From Streptosporangium sp. NBC_01495 (GTDB lineage: Bacteria > Actinomycetota > Actinomycetes > Streptosporangiales > Streptosporangiaceae), in assembly GCF_036250735.1 (NCBI RefSeq), contig NZ_CP109430.1:9734001-9798000 (forward strand): a stretch of DNA of 64,000 nt, written 5' to 3'. The notes under the pieces are model-generated. The model did not search any database. It had not been told where the DNA came from and saw only the letters and a program-made list of their open reading frames with translations. The translations under genes and the position numbers were made by a program. Each line of letters opens with the position of its first letter. Position 1 is the first letter of the stretch. Below, one piece after another: positions 56,732-64,000 of this stretch.

Positions 56732-57970
56732 ATGAATCACCGTGCTGAATTCTCGGCGGCAACTCGGAAGGTCATTGCAGAAAGAGCGGGATATCAGTGC
56801 TCGGTGTTGAACTGCGGACGACTGACAGTGGGTCCCGGGCCAGGACAAACACATGTGGTTAACATTGGCATGGCTGCCCATATCTATGCCGCGTCGTCTG
56901 GTGGCCCGCGTGGCACCGGTGGCCTTTCTGTTGCAGAGCTTAGAGAACCTGGAAATGGCATTTGGTGTTGCTATTCGCATGGCAAGGCCATTGACTCTGA
57001 TGCAGGAAATATTTTTTCGGCTGCACAGCTTAAAGCATGGAAGCGACTGCATGAGGCCAGAAAAAGCGCCGAAGTAAACGGCCAAGCACTGGATCACTAT
57101 GGACTAGTCGAGTCGATTTCGGTTAATTCCGCTCCGGCATGGTTGGCGGGCCGTAAGTTTGAATTGGGAATGCGCAACATAATTACCGGTCCCAACGGTA
57201 GTGGGAAGTCGATCTTAGCCCGCCTTATCGCAAGCGTCGCCTGTCCAGACCATGTTGCAGACATCTCTCGTCACCGGAATGTAGATATCGAAGTTCGGTG
57301 GTTCGATCCGCAAATCCATGATGTTTACACGAGCGGTCGATCAGGCAATGTAACTCATATACTCGATGGACAATCGGTTCCATATGTTGCCCGACCTTAT
57401 AAGACAATACTCCTCGATGGCTGGAGTGACCAAATCCATCTTGGCGACCTTATTCGTCTTGCGCAGATGTTTGATCTTAGTTTATCTGCGATGAAAGCCA
57501 CGCTGAGTATGCTCACCGAGTCAAGCGACCTCATCAAAGAGGTTCACATCGTAGGCACGCGGATTGACTGGGTAGTAGAAAACGACGGCCGAACCGTTAG
57601 ATCAATTGGTATACGTTTATTGAGCCATTCCCTGCAATCTCTAATTTTGCTGGAGTTGGCTGGCGTTCATGCGCGGCATCACGCACGCGTAGAGCCGACC
57701 TTTTTACTTATTGATGGATTACTTAGCCTCCATCACGCGAAAACTCAGGTATCTGCCCTAGAAAGATTGCAGAAGGTAGCTGAGCATGCTCAGGTAGCGG
57801 TTATCAGTGCTTCTTCGTTAATTACTACAGAGGCGTCTCGGGAGTGGATGCTGACCACTCTGGATGATCGCCATGCCGGCAGCGGGCAGAACCCTGCTTG
57901 TCCAATTGACTTTGAAATTGAAACTACGACAGCTTATCCCCTTGATCCTGAGCCGCCGAGCCTTCCCTAG
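56732..57970 (+). CDS. HNH endonuclease-ABC ATPase fusion
   Basis: 412 residues from ATG 56732 (GCGGAAAA just before); 56693 is an alternative. Residues 1-115 are HNH: AERAGYQCSVLNCGR (C23, C28), IGMAAHIYAASSGGPRG (H50) and NGIWCCYSHGKAID, where one usual Cys is His83, so the metal site is slightly changed. Residues ~125-400 are an ATPase: IITGPNGSGKS (153-160), PTFLLIDGLLSLHH as Walker B with G instead of the catalytic E, then VAVISASSL. HNH-plus-ATPase proteins occur as phage-defence effectors. Codon use is clearly A/T-rich against the surroundings. It starts ~250 bp after the three-gene operon, same strand. Confidence 0.78.
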   Translation: MNHRAEFSAATRKVIAERAGYQCSVLNCGRLTVGPGPGQTHVVNIGMAAHIYAASSGGPRGTGGLSVAELREPGNGIWCCYSHGKAIDSDAGNIFSAAQLKAWKRLHEARKSAEVNGQALDHYGLVESISVNSAPAWLAGRKFELGMRNIITGPNGSGKSILARLIASVACPDHVADISRHRNVDIEVRWFDPQIHDVYTSGRSGNVTHILDGQSVPYVARPYKTILLDGWSDQIHLGDLIRLAQMFDLSLSAMKATLSMLTESSDLIKEVHIVGTRIDWVVENDGRTVRSIGIRLLSHSLQSLILLELAGVHARHHARVEPTFLLIDGLLSLHHAKTQVSALERLQKVAEHAQVAVISASSLITTEASREWMLTTLDDRHAGSGQNPACPIDFEIETTTAYPLDPEPPSLP

Positions 57971-58241
57971 TTTAAAACATTGGACAGCTATGGAAGAAGA
58001 GCTAGCACGGCACTCGGTGAGCCGGGGCTGAGGAACGAAGTCCCGGATCGTCGATCGCCCCCGACCATGCGAAGAGACTAGCCTCGATCTTTCATGATCT
58101 TTGTGTGGTCGGCTGAGGCATTCGGCTGAGAGTTATTTTCGCGTCTTGGTCAGCGTGGTGGCCCGGCTGTCGCGCCGGGCGGGCGGGGTTCCACGGGCCC
58201 GTTGCTTTCCTTTCTTGGTCGGTGGAGCGGTTTGGCGCCGG

Positions 58242-59615
58242 TCAGGGCGGTGCGGGTAAGGCTTGTAGCCGAATGACGGCGGTGATGAGCTGCGTGGCCC
58301 AGGGCCAGCGGGTGGCGATGCGGAGCCGGAGCCGTCGGCCGCCGCGGACCAGGCGCCCGGCGATGGCGAACAGGCGCAGTCGCAGACGTTTGGGTTCCCA
58401 GCGGCGGGCGGGACCCTCCAGGGCGAGCAGTTGCGTCCACGCGATGAGGTCGCAGGCCAAGGCGACGATCTCGCACCAGATCTGGTTTGGGGCGAAGTCG
58501 TGCAGCGGCAGGTTGCGCAGGCCGGTGTCCTTGGCGGTGCGGATGCGGTCCTCGGCTCGGGCGCGGCGGCGATGTCGTAGTTCCAGTTCGGGAAGTTGCC
58601 CGCCAGGGGTGTTGGTGACGAAGCACGTGAAGCGGTGTCCGCCGGGGTCGGTGAAACGCGGCCGCGCACCGGGATGCGGGCGTTCTTTGCGGACGATGAG
58701 GCGCATCTTGGCGGGCCAGGAGGTGAGGTTGAGCATGGCGGTGATCTCGGCGACCCAGGCGCCGTGCCTTACCTGCCCCTCGGCGTCGTAGGCGGGGGTC
58801 CACGCTGTGGCGGGCAGGCGCAGGATCGCCGCTTCGATGTCGTCGGTGATGGTGAAGCCGATGGAGTACTTCAGCCACCGGCCCGGACGCGTCAGCCAGG
58901 TGAGGAACTCATGCGTGCCGCCGCCGGAGTCGGTGCGGATCAGGACCTGGCGGCGGCGGATCTTGGGGAGTTGGGCCAAGGCCAGGCGGGTGGCGGTGAT
59001 GTGGTCGGCGGCGGTGTTGGAGCCGACGTTGCCCGGCCGCAGCACGATGGCCAGTGCTTCTCCGGTACCGCCGCTGCCGTGGTCGGCGAAGGCGGTCATG
59101 GGGTGGAAGCCGAAGGTCTTCTTCCAGGTCGGGGTGGCGTTTTCCTTGTCGGAGTGGGCGATGACGATGGTGGCGTCCAGGTCGATGGGGATCAGGTGGC
59201 CGTCGGCTCCGGGCGCGGCCGGTCCGGTCAGGGTCCAGGCGTGTTCGCGGGCGATGGCGCGGGCGGTGCGGATCGCGGTGAGGGCTTTGGTGGTGTCGGT
59301 GGCGAGCCGGTCGATCAGCCGGGAGACGGTCGGATCGGAGGCGACGGGGCCGAACAGTTGTGGTTGGGAGCGCAGGGTGGCGATGTCGGCCAGGCAGTCG
59401 CCTCCCAGGGCGAGGCTGACGGCGAGATCAGCGATGATCTTGCCGGGGTCGTGGATCGCGCGGGCCGGTCGCCATCGCCGTAGTTGCTCTGAGAGGGCCT
59501 GGTCCAGGCCGGTGACGCGCAGTGTTTCCAGTAACAGCAGTGCGCCTGAGTGGGAGATGAGCCCAGAACCGTCGGAAGACATGACGATCTTGGGTCGCGA
59601 AGCGGTAGTCTTCAC
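58242..59615 (-). CDS. IS1380-family transposase
   Basis: 457 residues from GTG 59615. Family features: HSGALLLLETLRVTGLDQALSE, the first Asp in IDLDATIVIAHSDKENATPTWKKTFGFHPM, the second in VLIRTDSGGGTHEFL, and LELRHRRRARAEDRIRTAKDTGLRNLPL with the late Glu, a DDE arrangement. Full length, so it may be active. The IS ends are not resolved; an inverted repeat at 59619-59689 lies just upstream of its start. Confidence 0.93.
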   Translation of the reverse strand: MKTTASRPKIVMSSDGSGLISHSGALLLLETLRVTGLDQALSEQLRRWRPARAIHDPGKIIADLAVSLALGGDCLADIATLRSQPQLFGPVASDPTVSRLIDRLATDTTKALTAIRTARAIAREHAWTLTGPAAPGADGHLIPIDLDATIVIAHSDKENATPTWKKTFGFHPMTAFADHGSGGTGEALAIVLRPGNVGSNTAADHITATRLALAQLPKIRRRQVLIRTDSGGGTHEFLTWLTRPGRWLKYSIGFTITDDIEAAILRLPATAWTPAYDAEGQVRHGAWVAEITAMLNLTSWPAKMRLIVRKERPHPGARPRFTDPGGHRFTCFVTNTPGGQLPELELRHRRRARAEDRIRTAKDTGLRNLPLHDFAPNQIWCEIVALACDLIAWTQLLALEGPARRWEPKRLRLRLFAIAGRLVRGGRRLRLRIATRWPWATQLITAVIRLQALPAPP

Positions 59616-59618
59616 GTG

Positions 59619-59689
59619 AAAAGTGCCTCTTGAGCTGGTGTGGACGGGACCTTAGATAAGTCCGATCATCCCAGTTCAAAGGCACTTTT
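59619..59689. repeat. Inverted repeat upstream of IS1380 transposase
   Basis: AAAAGTGCCTCTTGAGCTGG (59619-59638) and CCAGTTCAAAGGCACTTTT (59671-59689) are imperfect inverse copies. They may form the right end and a regulatory hairpin of the IS. Confidence 0.7.
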
Positions 59690-60015
59690 CTCATGTAAAC
59701 GATCAAGGCCGACGATATTCGCCGTGAAAGCCCCAGGCTAGCCACCGCCAGGCGATCGGGAGGGTGATCTATGGGCGGCGGCGTGGCCCTAACGCGGCGG
59801 CTGGTGGGTGGGTGCGGTGTAGGGGCGGTGCGGCGGGCGGCCCGATTTCCGCCGCCGTTCGGGACCGGCGCCCACGCCGCACGCCCGGACGGCGGGCGGG
59901 TGGAGGGCCGTGCGGCGGCGCGCCGCGCCGTCGCCTTGATACCTCATGAGAACAATTCGGCAGTGATCCGTGATGGGCTGCGTTCGGTGTGCGGGTGGCT
60001 GGTAGAACGCTGGGT
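59690..60015. other. Non-coding gap before HTH-DUF5753 gene
   Basis: GC-rich, roughly 325 bases, with frames that look random (Arg/Gly/Ala only). No gene supported. It should contain the promoter of the regulator gene and possibly the IS1380 flank. Confidence 0.5.
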
Positions 60016-60852
60016 GTGGAGGATCGTCGGGATCGCCTGCGGGCGCTGGGTGAGCTGTTGCGTCGGCTGCGTAAGGACGCTGGGCTGACGGGGAAGGATC
60101 TGGCGTTGCGGGCTGGGGTGGCTCAGCCGACGATCTCTCGGATTGAGACGGGGCGGCTTCTTCCGGTTCCGGAGACGGTGGATCGTCTCGTTGAGGCGTT
60201 GGGCCTGGATGTTGCGGGCCGCGGGGAGTTGGATGCTCTGCTTGTGCGGCTGCGTGATGAGGTGTCCCGTCTCAAGGGCGGGCTTGCCGGCCGGGAAGCG
60301 GCCAATGTCACCCGGCTGCGGTCGGCACGTCGGGTGGTGGTGTTTCATTCGGCAATGGTTCCGGCGTTGTTGCAGACGGCGGAGTATGCCCGGCTGGCGT
60401 TGGCGATCGGTCGTGAGGTGGATGAGGAGGACGCGGCCAAGGCTGCGGCGGTTCGGGTGGAGGGGCAGGCGGTCCTGTTCGAGTCTGGCCGGGAGTTCTT
60501 CTTTGTGCTGACCGAGGGGGCTGTGCGTACGTGGCCGGGGTCGCCGGCGTTGATGCTGGCTCAGCTTGATCGGCTGTTGCAGGTGGCGACGCTCCCTCAC
60601 GTCACTCTCGGGGTGGTGCCGTGGTCGGTGCAGGCTCCGGCGTTCCCACTGCATGGGTTCACGGTCTATGACGGTGCGGTGAGCGTGGTGGAGAGCCTGA
60701 CGGGTGATCTGACGCTGACGGAGCCTGGGGAACTGTCGGCTCACGGGGAGACCTTCGAGGTGTTCGCGGCGGTGGCTGTCTATGGCGAAGAGCTGCGGGA
60801 TCTTCTGGGACGAATCGGTGTCGACTATCGCACCTTGACGACACACCTCTAG
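60016..60852 (+). CDS. HTH (XRE) regulator with DUF5753 domain
   Basis: 278 residues from GTG 60016. XRE helix-turn-helix: LGELLRRLRKDAGLTGKDLALRAGVAQPTISRIETGR. The C-terminal DUF5753 domain: VVVFHSAMVPALLQTAEYARLALAIG, VLTEGAVRTWPGSPALMLAQLDRLL, LPHVTLGVVPWSVQAPAFPLHGFTVYDG. Such proteins usually have a DUF397 partner gene next to them; none is here, and the next gene is an ATPase of the anti-sigma type. Confidence 0.93.
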   Translation: MEDRRDRLRALGELLRRLRKDAGLTGKDLALRAGVAQPTISRIETGRLLPVPETVDRLVEALGLDVAGRGELDALLVRLRDEVSRLKGGLAGREAANVTRLRSARRVVVFHSAMVPALLQTAEYARLALAIGREVDEEDAAKAAAVRVEGQAVLFESGREFFFVLTEGAVRTWPGSPALMLAQLDRLLQVATLPHVTLGVVPWSVQAPAFPLHGFTVYDGAVSVVESLTGDLTLTEPGELSAHGETFEVFAAVAVYGEELRDLLGRIGVDYRTLTTHL

Positions 60853-60924
60853 CCGCTGACGCATTTATGCGTCGAATACCTTGAGATGCTTCTAGCATCA
60901 CTCATACGCTGGCGCGGTGGATGT

Positions 60925-60941
60925 ATAGCCCCCTAGACATC
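60925..60941 (+). promoter_or_regulatory. GTCTAGGGGG-type motif, copy 1
   Basis: ATAGCCCCCTAGACATC lies 11 bp before the ATPase start. The same 17 bases occur at 63495-63511. It is a likely operator or promoter element of this region. Confidence 0.6.
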
Positions 60942-60951
60942 GGAGTCCGCT

Positions 60952-61359
60952 ATGTCGCCCTGGCGCATGTCCCGCACCTTCCCCGGTTCTCCCGTGGCGA
61001 TCACCGAAGCGCGACGATTCGTCACCGCTCTTCTGAGCGCCTGGCCCGTGACCGAAGACGCCGAACTGATCGTCAGCGAGCTGGCCACCAACGCCATCCG
61101 TCACTCCGCAAGCGGCCAGTTCGGCGGCTGCTTCACCGTTGCCGTCCACGCCAACCACAGCCGGATCTGGCTCGGCATCCTGGACCAGGGTGGCCAGCGC
61201 GCACCGCACCCTCTCCCTCCTCAATCGGACGAGGAAGGGGGACGGGGCCTGGCCCTCGTCGCAGCTCTGGCGGCCAGCTGGGGCGTGACCGGAGACGAGC
61301 AGGGGCGCATCGTCTGGGCCACCCTGAACCCGGCTCCCGAGAAGACGGCTGCGCGGTGA
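60952..61359 (+). CDS. Anti-sigma-type serine kinase/ATPase (RsbW-like HATPase)
   Basis: 135 residues. The GHKL fold is shown by DAELIVSELATNAIRHSASGQFGG (N-box), WLGILDQGGQRAP (G1 box) and EEGGRGLALVAALAASWGVT (G2 box). Proteins of this kind are abundant in actinomycetes and regulate sigma factors or act with HTH-DUF5753 proteins. GTGA overlap with the next gene. Confidence 0.9.
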   Translation: MSPWRMSRTFPGSPVAITEARRFVTALLSAWPVTEDAELIVSELATNAIRHSASGQFGGCFTVAVHANHSRIWLGILDQGGQRAPHPLPPQSDEEGGRGLALVAALAASWGVTGDEQGRIVWATLNPAPEKTAAR

Positions 61360-61628
61360 AAAGGTGCCTGGCCCCGCATGTGGGTCCCTTGCAGGCCGGT
61401 CACATCCCGTTGGCCTGGATCGACCCGCGAGATGACGGGCGACGGCGAGTGATCGCCTGGACCTGTGACTGCCGCTCGGTCATTTACGAACTGTGCTCGG
61501 CAGGCGGGCAGTCCTACCTTCGCCGCACTGTGCAAGGCGCTCATCTGAGCGTCACCGAGACTCCCCGCACCCGCACCAGTGAAGCGCACGACCTTTGGGC
61601 CGAGCTGCTGACAGGGCACGTGCGATGA
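61356..61628 (+). CDS. Hypothetical AICE-linked protein (90 aa)
   Basis: GTG 61356 overlaps the ATPase stop (61357-61359). KRCLAPHVGPLQAGHIPLAWIDPRDDGRRRVIAWTC, then CRSVIYELCSAGGQSYLRRT give a compact domain with several Cys. Similar short proteins accompany AICE regulatory genes in other actinomycetes, as far as I recall. Function unknown. Confidence 0.65.
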   Translation: MKRCLAPHVGPLQAGHIPLAWIDPRDDGRRRVIAWTCDCRSVIYELCSAGGQSYLRRTVQGAHLSVTETPRTRTSEAHDLWAELLTGHVR

Positions 61629-61702
61629 CGCGCGGTGTGCCAAAGCGACGCTCAGCGATTCGGGCAACCAGCCCGAAAACCGGCGAACAGCTCAAGGCTG
61701 TA

Positions 61703-61745
61703 CTGTCCAGGGGGATAGACGACATTTCGTCTAGGGGTCTAGACT
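61703..61745 (+). promoter_or_regulatory. GTCTAGGGGG-type motifs, copies 2 and 3
   Basis: CTGTCCAGGGGGATAGAC (61703-61720) and GTCTAGGGGTCTAGAC (61730-61745) lie 30-70 bp before GTG 61775 of the sigma-like HTH gene. The second is almost a perfect palindrome. Their placement argues that the start at 61775 is the true one rather than ATG 61625. Confidence 0.6.
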
Positions 61746-61774
61746 CGGCGGAGCATCACCGAAAGGGAACCCCT

Positions 61775-62617
61775 GTGCCGCCGAGTGACCTTGAGCGCAT
61801 CGCCGCCATGGACGACCCGTATCTGTTGATCCGGGCCGCAACCGAGCGACTGAGCATCGCGCAACAAGAGGTCACCGAACTGGCTCGCCTCCGACGCCGC
61901 GTCATCCAAGAGTTGCACGCTCAAGGCATCTCGTACGCGCAGATCGCCGAGCAGGCCGGTCTGTCGCGTGGACGCATTCACCAGATCAAGCACACCGGAC
62001 CGGCTCCGGAAGGGGCGTTCCTAGGTGTCGGCACGGTGACCGTGGTGACACCACTGCGACTGGACCCAGAGCGCAACCGCCCCGTGGTCGCCCTGGACGA
62101 CATGCGCTCAGGCAAGCGCCTGGAAGACCTCGCGCGCTCCTTCGGGCTCACCGTGGCCTCCGACAACGTCTCGGTCGACGGGCAGATCGACCTCAACCGG
62201 CCCGGCCTGCTTGTCATCTGCGGTCCCCGGATGGCGGAGGCGATGCGAACCGCGTACGACACCGACCCCGTGATCAGGTGGGAGCGCGACGACCTCGGCT
62301 GGTTGCTGCGCGACACCCGGACCGACGTGGCTTATCGCTCCGGCAGCCAGGTCGACCCGCCGAAGCCGACCGACTCGGCTTACCTCGGCCGTCTCCCCCG
62401 TCCGGATGGCACCGGCACGTTCCTGGCCATCGCGGGCATTCACCCCAATGGCTCGCTCGGCGTCGTCGATCTGCTCGCCTCCGAGATCGCCACCATCTGG
62501 GGTCAGGTGGGTGACAAGCGTTTCTCCACTGTCGTCGCCGTCGAATATGACCCTGCCACGGGGGAACCGGTCCGTACGCAACTGGCCGGCCCTCTCTATC
62601 GGCACGAAGACGACTGA
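61775..62617 (+). CDS. Sigma-70-region-4-like HTH protein
   Basis: 280 residues from GTG 61775 (GAAAGGGAA upstream). An N-terminal helical part, then ELARLRRRVIQELHAQGISYAQIAEQAGLSRGRIHQIKHTG, a region-4-like helix-turn-helix. The ~200-residue C-terminal domain (LVICGPRMAEAMRTAYDTDPVIRWERDDLGWLLRD; HPNGSLGVVDLLASEIATIWG) looks like a Rossmann-type or nucleotide-binding module. It could be the protein that binds the GTCTAGGGGG motif. It ends one base before the PP2C-like gene. Confidence 0.82.
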   Translation: MPPSDLERIAAMDDPYLLIRAATERLSIAQQEVTELARLRRRVIQELHAQGISYAQIAEQAGLSRGRIHQIKHTGPAPEGAFLGVGTVTVVTPLRLDPERNRPVVALDDMRSGKRLEDLARSFGLTVASDNVSVDGQIDLNRPGLLVICGPRMAEAMRTAYDTDPVIRWERDDLGWLLRDTRTDVAYRSGSQVDPPKPTDSAYLGRLPRPDGTGTFLAIAGIHPNGSLGVVDLLASEIATIWGQVGDKRFSTVVAVEYDPATGEPVRTQLAGPLYRHEDD

Positions 62618-62618
62618 C

Positions 62619-63440
62619 GTGCGACTCAGCCTCGCCACCGAACCCGCACACGCCGATCGGCCCAATGAGGACTTCATCGGGGCCACTTCTGGCGCGGTGG
62701 TACTCCTGGACGGTGCCGGGACTCCGGCGGGACTGAAAACGGGCTGTTCCCATGGCGTCGCCTGGTACGCCCGCACGCTCGGCTCAACCCTGCTGGCCGC
62801 AGTCACCCAAAACGCCGACACCTTGACCGAGATCCTGTCCGAGTCGATTAAGAACGTCGCCTCGTTGCATGACTTCACCTGTGACCTGGTTCATGCGGGA
62901 TCCCCTTCGGCCACGGTCTCAATGGTTCGCCGTGCGGGTGACGTCCTGGAATGGCTGGTGCTGGCTGACTCCGCCTTTGTCCTCGACACCGGTACGACGG
63001 AGCCGACAGTGATCTGTGACGATCGAGTGAGCCGGATCGGGGCGCGCTACCGGACGGTGATGGATGGCCTGCCGGGCGGAAGCCCAGAACATGCCGAAGC
63101 ATTTCGCGGCTACGTCGAGACGTTGCGCGATCACCGCAACCGGGACGGCGGTTTCTGGGTGGCCTCCGTCGATCCCCTCGCCGCAGAACACGCCCTCACC
63201 GGTACCGTCCCGGTGGATCAGGTGCGGGCGGTGGCGTTGCTGAGCGATGGCGCTTCCCGCCTCGTCGACCGCTTCGCCCTGGCATCTTGGCGAAAGCTTC
63301 TCGACCTCCTCGGCCAGGACGGCCCCGACGAACTGATCCACCGTGTCCGAGAGGCCGAACGCAGTGATCCGGACAGCTCCCGCTGGCCTCGGGGCAAGGT
63401 CTATGACGATGCCACTGCGGCGCTCTGGAAATTCTCCTAA
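62619..63440 (+). CDS. PP2C-like protein, paralog of 20989-21909
   Basis: 273 residues from GTG 62619, one base after the HTH gene stop. Same motifs as the copy at 21 kb: NEDFIGATSGAVVLLDGAGTP, GCSHGVAWYARTLGSTLL, HDFTCDLVHAGSPSATVSMV, DHRNRDGGFWVASVDP, VALLSDGASRLVDRF, VYDDATAALW. It lacks the TDS repeat and the 41-bp tail duplication, so it is probably closer to the ancestral form. PP2C assignment by metal-motif resemblance. Part of the motif-linked region. Confidence 0.8.
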   Translation: MRLSLATEPAHADRPNEDFIGATSGAVVLLDGAGTPAGLKTGCSHGVAWYARTLGSTLLAAVTQNADTLTEILSESIKNVASLHDFTCDLVHAGSPSATVSMVRRAGDVLEWLVLADSAFVLDTGTTEPTVICDDRVSRIGARYRTVMDGLPGGSPEHAEAFRGYVETLRDHRNRDGGFWVASVDPLAAEHALTGTVPVDQVRAVALLSDGASRLVDRFALASWRKLLDLLGQDGPDELIHRVREAERSDPDSSRWPRGKVYDDATAALWKFS

Positions 63441-63448
63441 GGCATTTT

Positions 63449-63552
63449 GTCGACCCCCCTAGACAGTTCGCCGACTCCGGCTTAACTTATTTGCATAGCC
63501 CCCTAGACATCTTGTTCTCGCGGAACGGCCGCACCTGTCTAGGGGGGTCGGC
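63449..63552. promoter_or_regulatory. GTCTAGGGGG-type motifs, copies 4-6, with an inverted pair
   Basis: GTCGACCCCCCTAGACAG (63449-63466), ATAGCCCCCTAGACATC (63495-63511) and CTGTCTAGGGGGGTCGGC (63535-63552) occupy the gap between the PP2C-like gene and the pra-type gene. The first and third are inverse copies (17 of 18 bases). Confidence 0.7.
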
Positions 63553-63567
63553 AGCAGGAGTTGCATC

Positions 63568-63866
63568 ATGGCCATCCAAGGCCCCATCCCCGTCCGCTTC
63601 GAGCAGGTCTTCCCGCACGGCTGCTTCATCGTCGGCGAGGTCGAGCAGGTCAAGGACTTCGACGCCTCCTCCAAGGGCCGAACCGTCTACGCCAAGGACA
63701 AGAACACCGGAGAGCTGGTGTGGCAGGTCGCCGTCATGGACGGGCTCCCGACGTGGCCGAGCGGGCGGGGCACGGGGTGGACGCGCTGCTCAAGGTCTAC
63801 GCCAAGTGCATTGACGGAGGCGCGGAGATCGCCAACCGCAGGATCGAGGACGCGTTGGCCGCGTGA
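63568..63866 (+). pseudogene. Deletion fusion of pra (5' part) and an AICE integrase (3' end)
   Basis: The frame from ATG 63568 (GCAGGAG upstream) encodes AIQGPIPVRFEQVFPHG, GEVEQVKDFDASSKG, ELVWQVAVMDG, the N-terminal part of Pra-type replication/excision activators. After ~63741 the sense shifts frame and the other frame reads AERAGHGVDALLKVYAKCIDG and ANRRIEDALAA then stop at 63866, which is the C-terminus of AICE tyrosine integrases. So DNA between pra and the end of int was deleted. Neither protein can work. Confidence 0.7.
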
Positions 63867-64000
63867 CTCGCCATTCAGCGAAGAGGCCTCGGAAACACCG
63901 GGGTCTCTTCTGCTCTATCAAGGTGCGCCGAAGTCACGATAGGTACCTGTCGAACTCGCACTCAATGAGGTCCCAGAACGACCTGTAGCGGACCTCGCCC

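Noticed and set aside
59611..59622. Second parS-like site (TTCACGTGAA)
   Set aside because: Only a 10-bp core within the IS1380 start region; flanks do not fit the ParB consensus.

Overview
The window is from a high-GC actinomycete chromosome. GTG/TTG starts, ECF and SigE-type sigma factors, an HTH-DUF5753 regulator and pSAM2-type integrative elements all fit an aerobic, differentiating actinobacterium; Streptosporangiaceae (Nonomuraea/Streptosporangium-like) is my inference, not something the sequence proves. Most of the window is accessory DNA: core-like genes (YceI, MarR, sigma, PrsW, RidA) alternate with integrative-element ends, tRNA fragments, insertion sequences and decaying genes.

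Layout. (1) 1-5690: right end of an actinomycete integrative and conjugative element (AICE): GntR repressor, five small genes, a TraB/FtsK transfer ATPase whose DNA-binding tail is out of frame, xis and a tyrosine integrase, ending at tRNA-Ser(GCT). (2) 5.7-23.8 kb: chromosomal-type genes, including a DPBB/MauE pair, an ORC-like ATPase, a MerR regulator divergent from an extra ribosomal protein L11 with an altered thiopeptide-binding segment, a VanY-like peptidase, several fusion proteins, a PIN toxin-antitoxin pair and a PP2C-like protein; 41-bp and 8-bp tandem repeats sit on gene 3' ends. (3) 23.2-34.4 kb: metabolic and regulatory genes with TetR, monooxygenase and IstB remnants. (4) 34.5-38.4 kb: a DUF417 membrane protein, then an alkylation-repair gene set with two Ogt-type methyltransferases, its own ECF sigma factor, an Oxygenase-NA-type 2OG-Fe(II) oxygenase and an Ada-zinc-domain/ASCH fusion.

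(5) 38.5-48.9 kb: an island bounded by two 57-bp copies of the 3' part of tRNA-Ser(TGA). It carries a lipoprotein, a DUF6000-like protein, an HTH/repeat regulator with a 2H phosphoesterase, and a divergent five-gene cassette ending in an Asp-hydroxylase-like enzyme, a nucleotidyltransferase and an APH-fold kinase, with no assigned product. (6) 48.9-59.7 kb: a second accessory block with a methyltransferase, an intact IS3-family element, a three-gene operon that looks like an ABC-three-component/Lamassu-like anti-phage system (middle component, zinc-hook SMC-like ATPase, PD-(D/E)XK effector), an HNH-ABC ATPase fusion of visibly lower GC, and an IS1380 transposase. (7) 59.7-64 kb: remains of another AICE: HTH-DUF5753 regulator, anti-sigma-like ATPase, sigma-like HTH protein, a second PP2C-like protein, and a deletion scar joining the start of pra to the end of an integrase; a GTCTAGGGGG motif recurs in six copies in its non-coding gaps.

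The most interesting systems are the defence operon with its HNH-ABC neighbour, the MerR/L11 divergon, the alkylation-repair set with its own sigma factor, and the uncharacterised hydroxylase/nucleotidyltransferase/kinase cassette.
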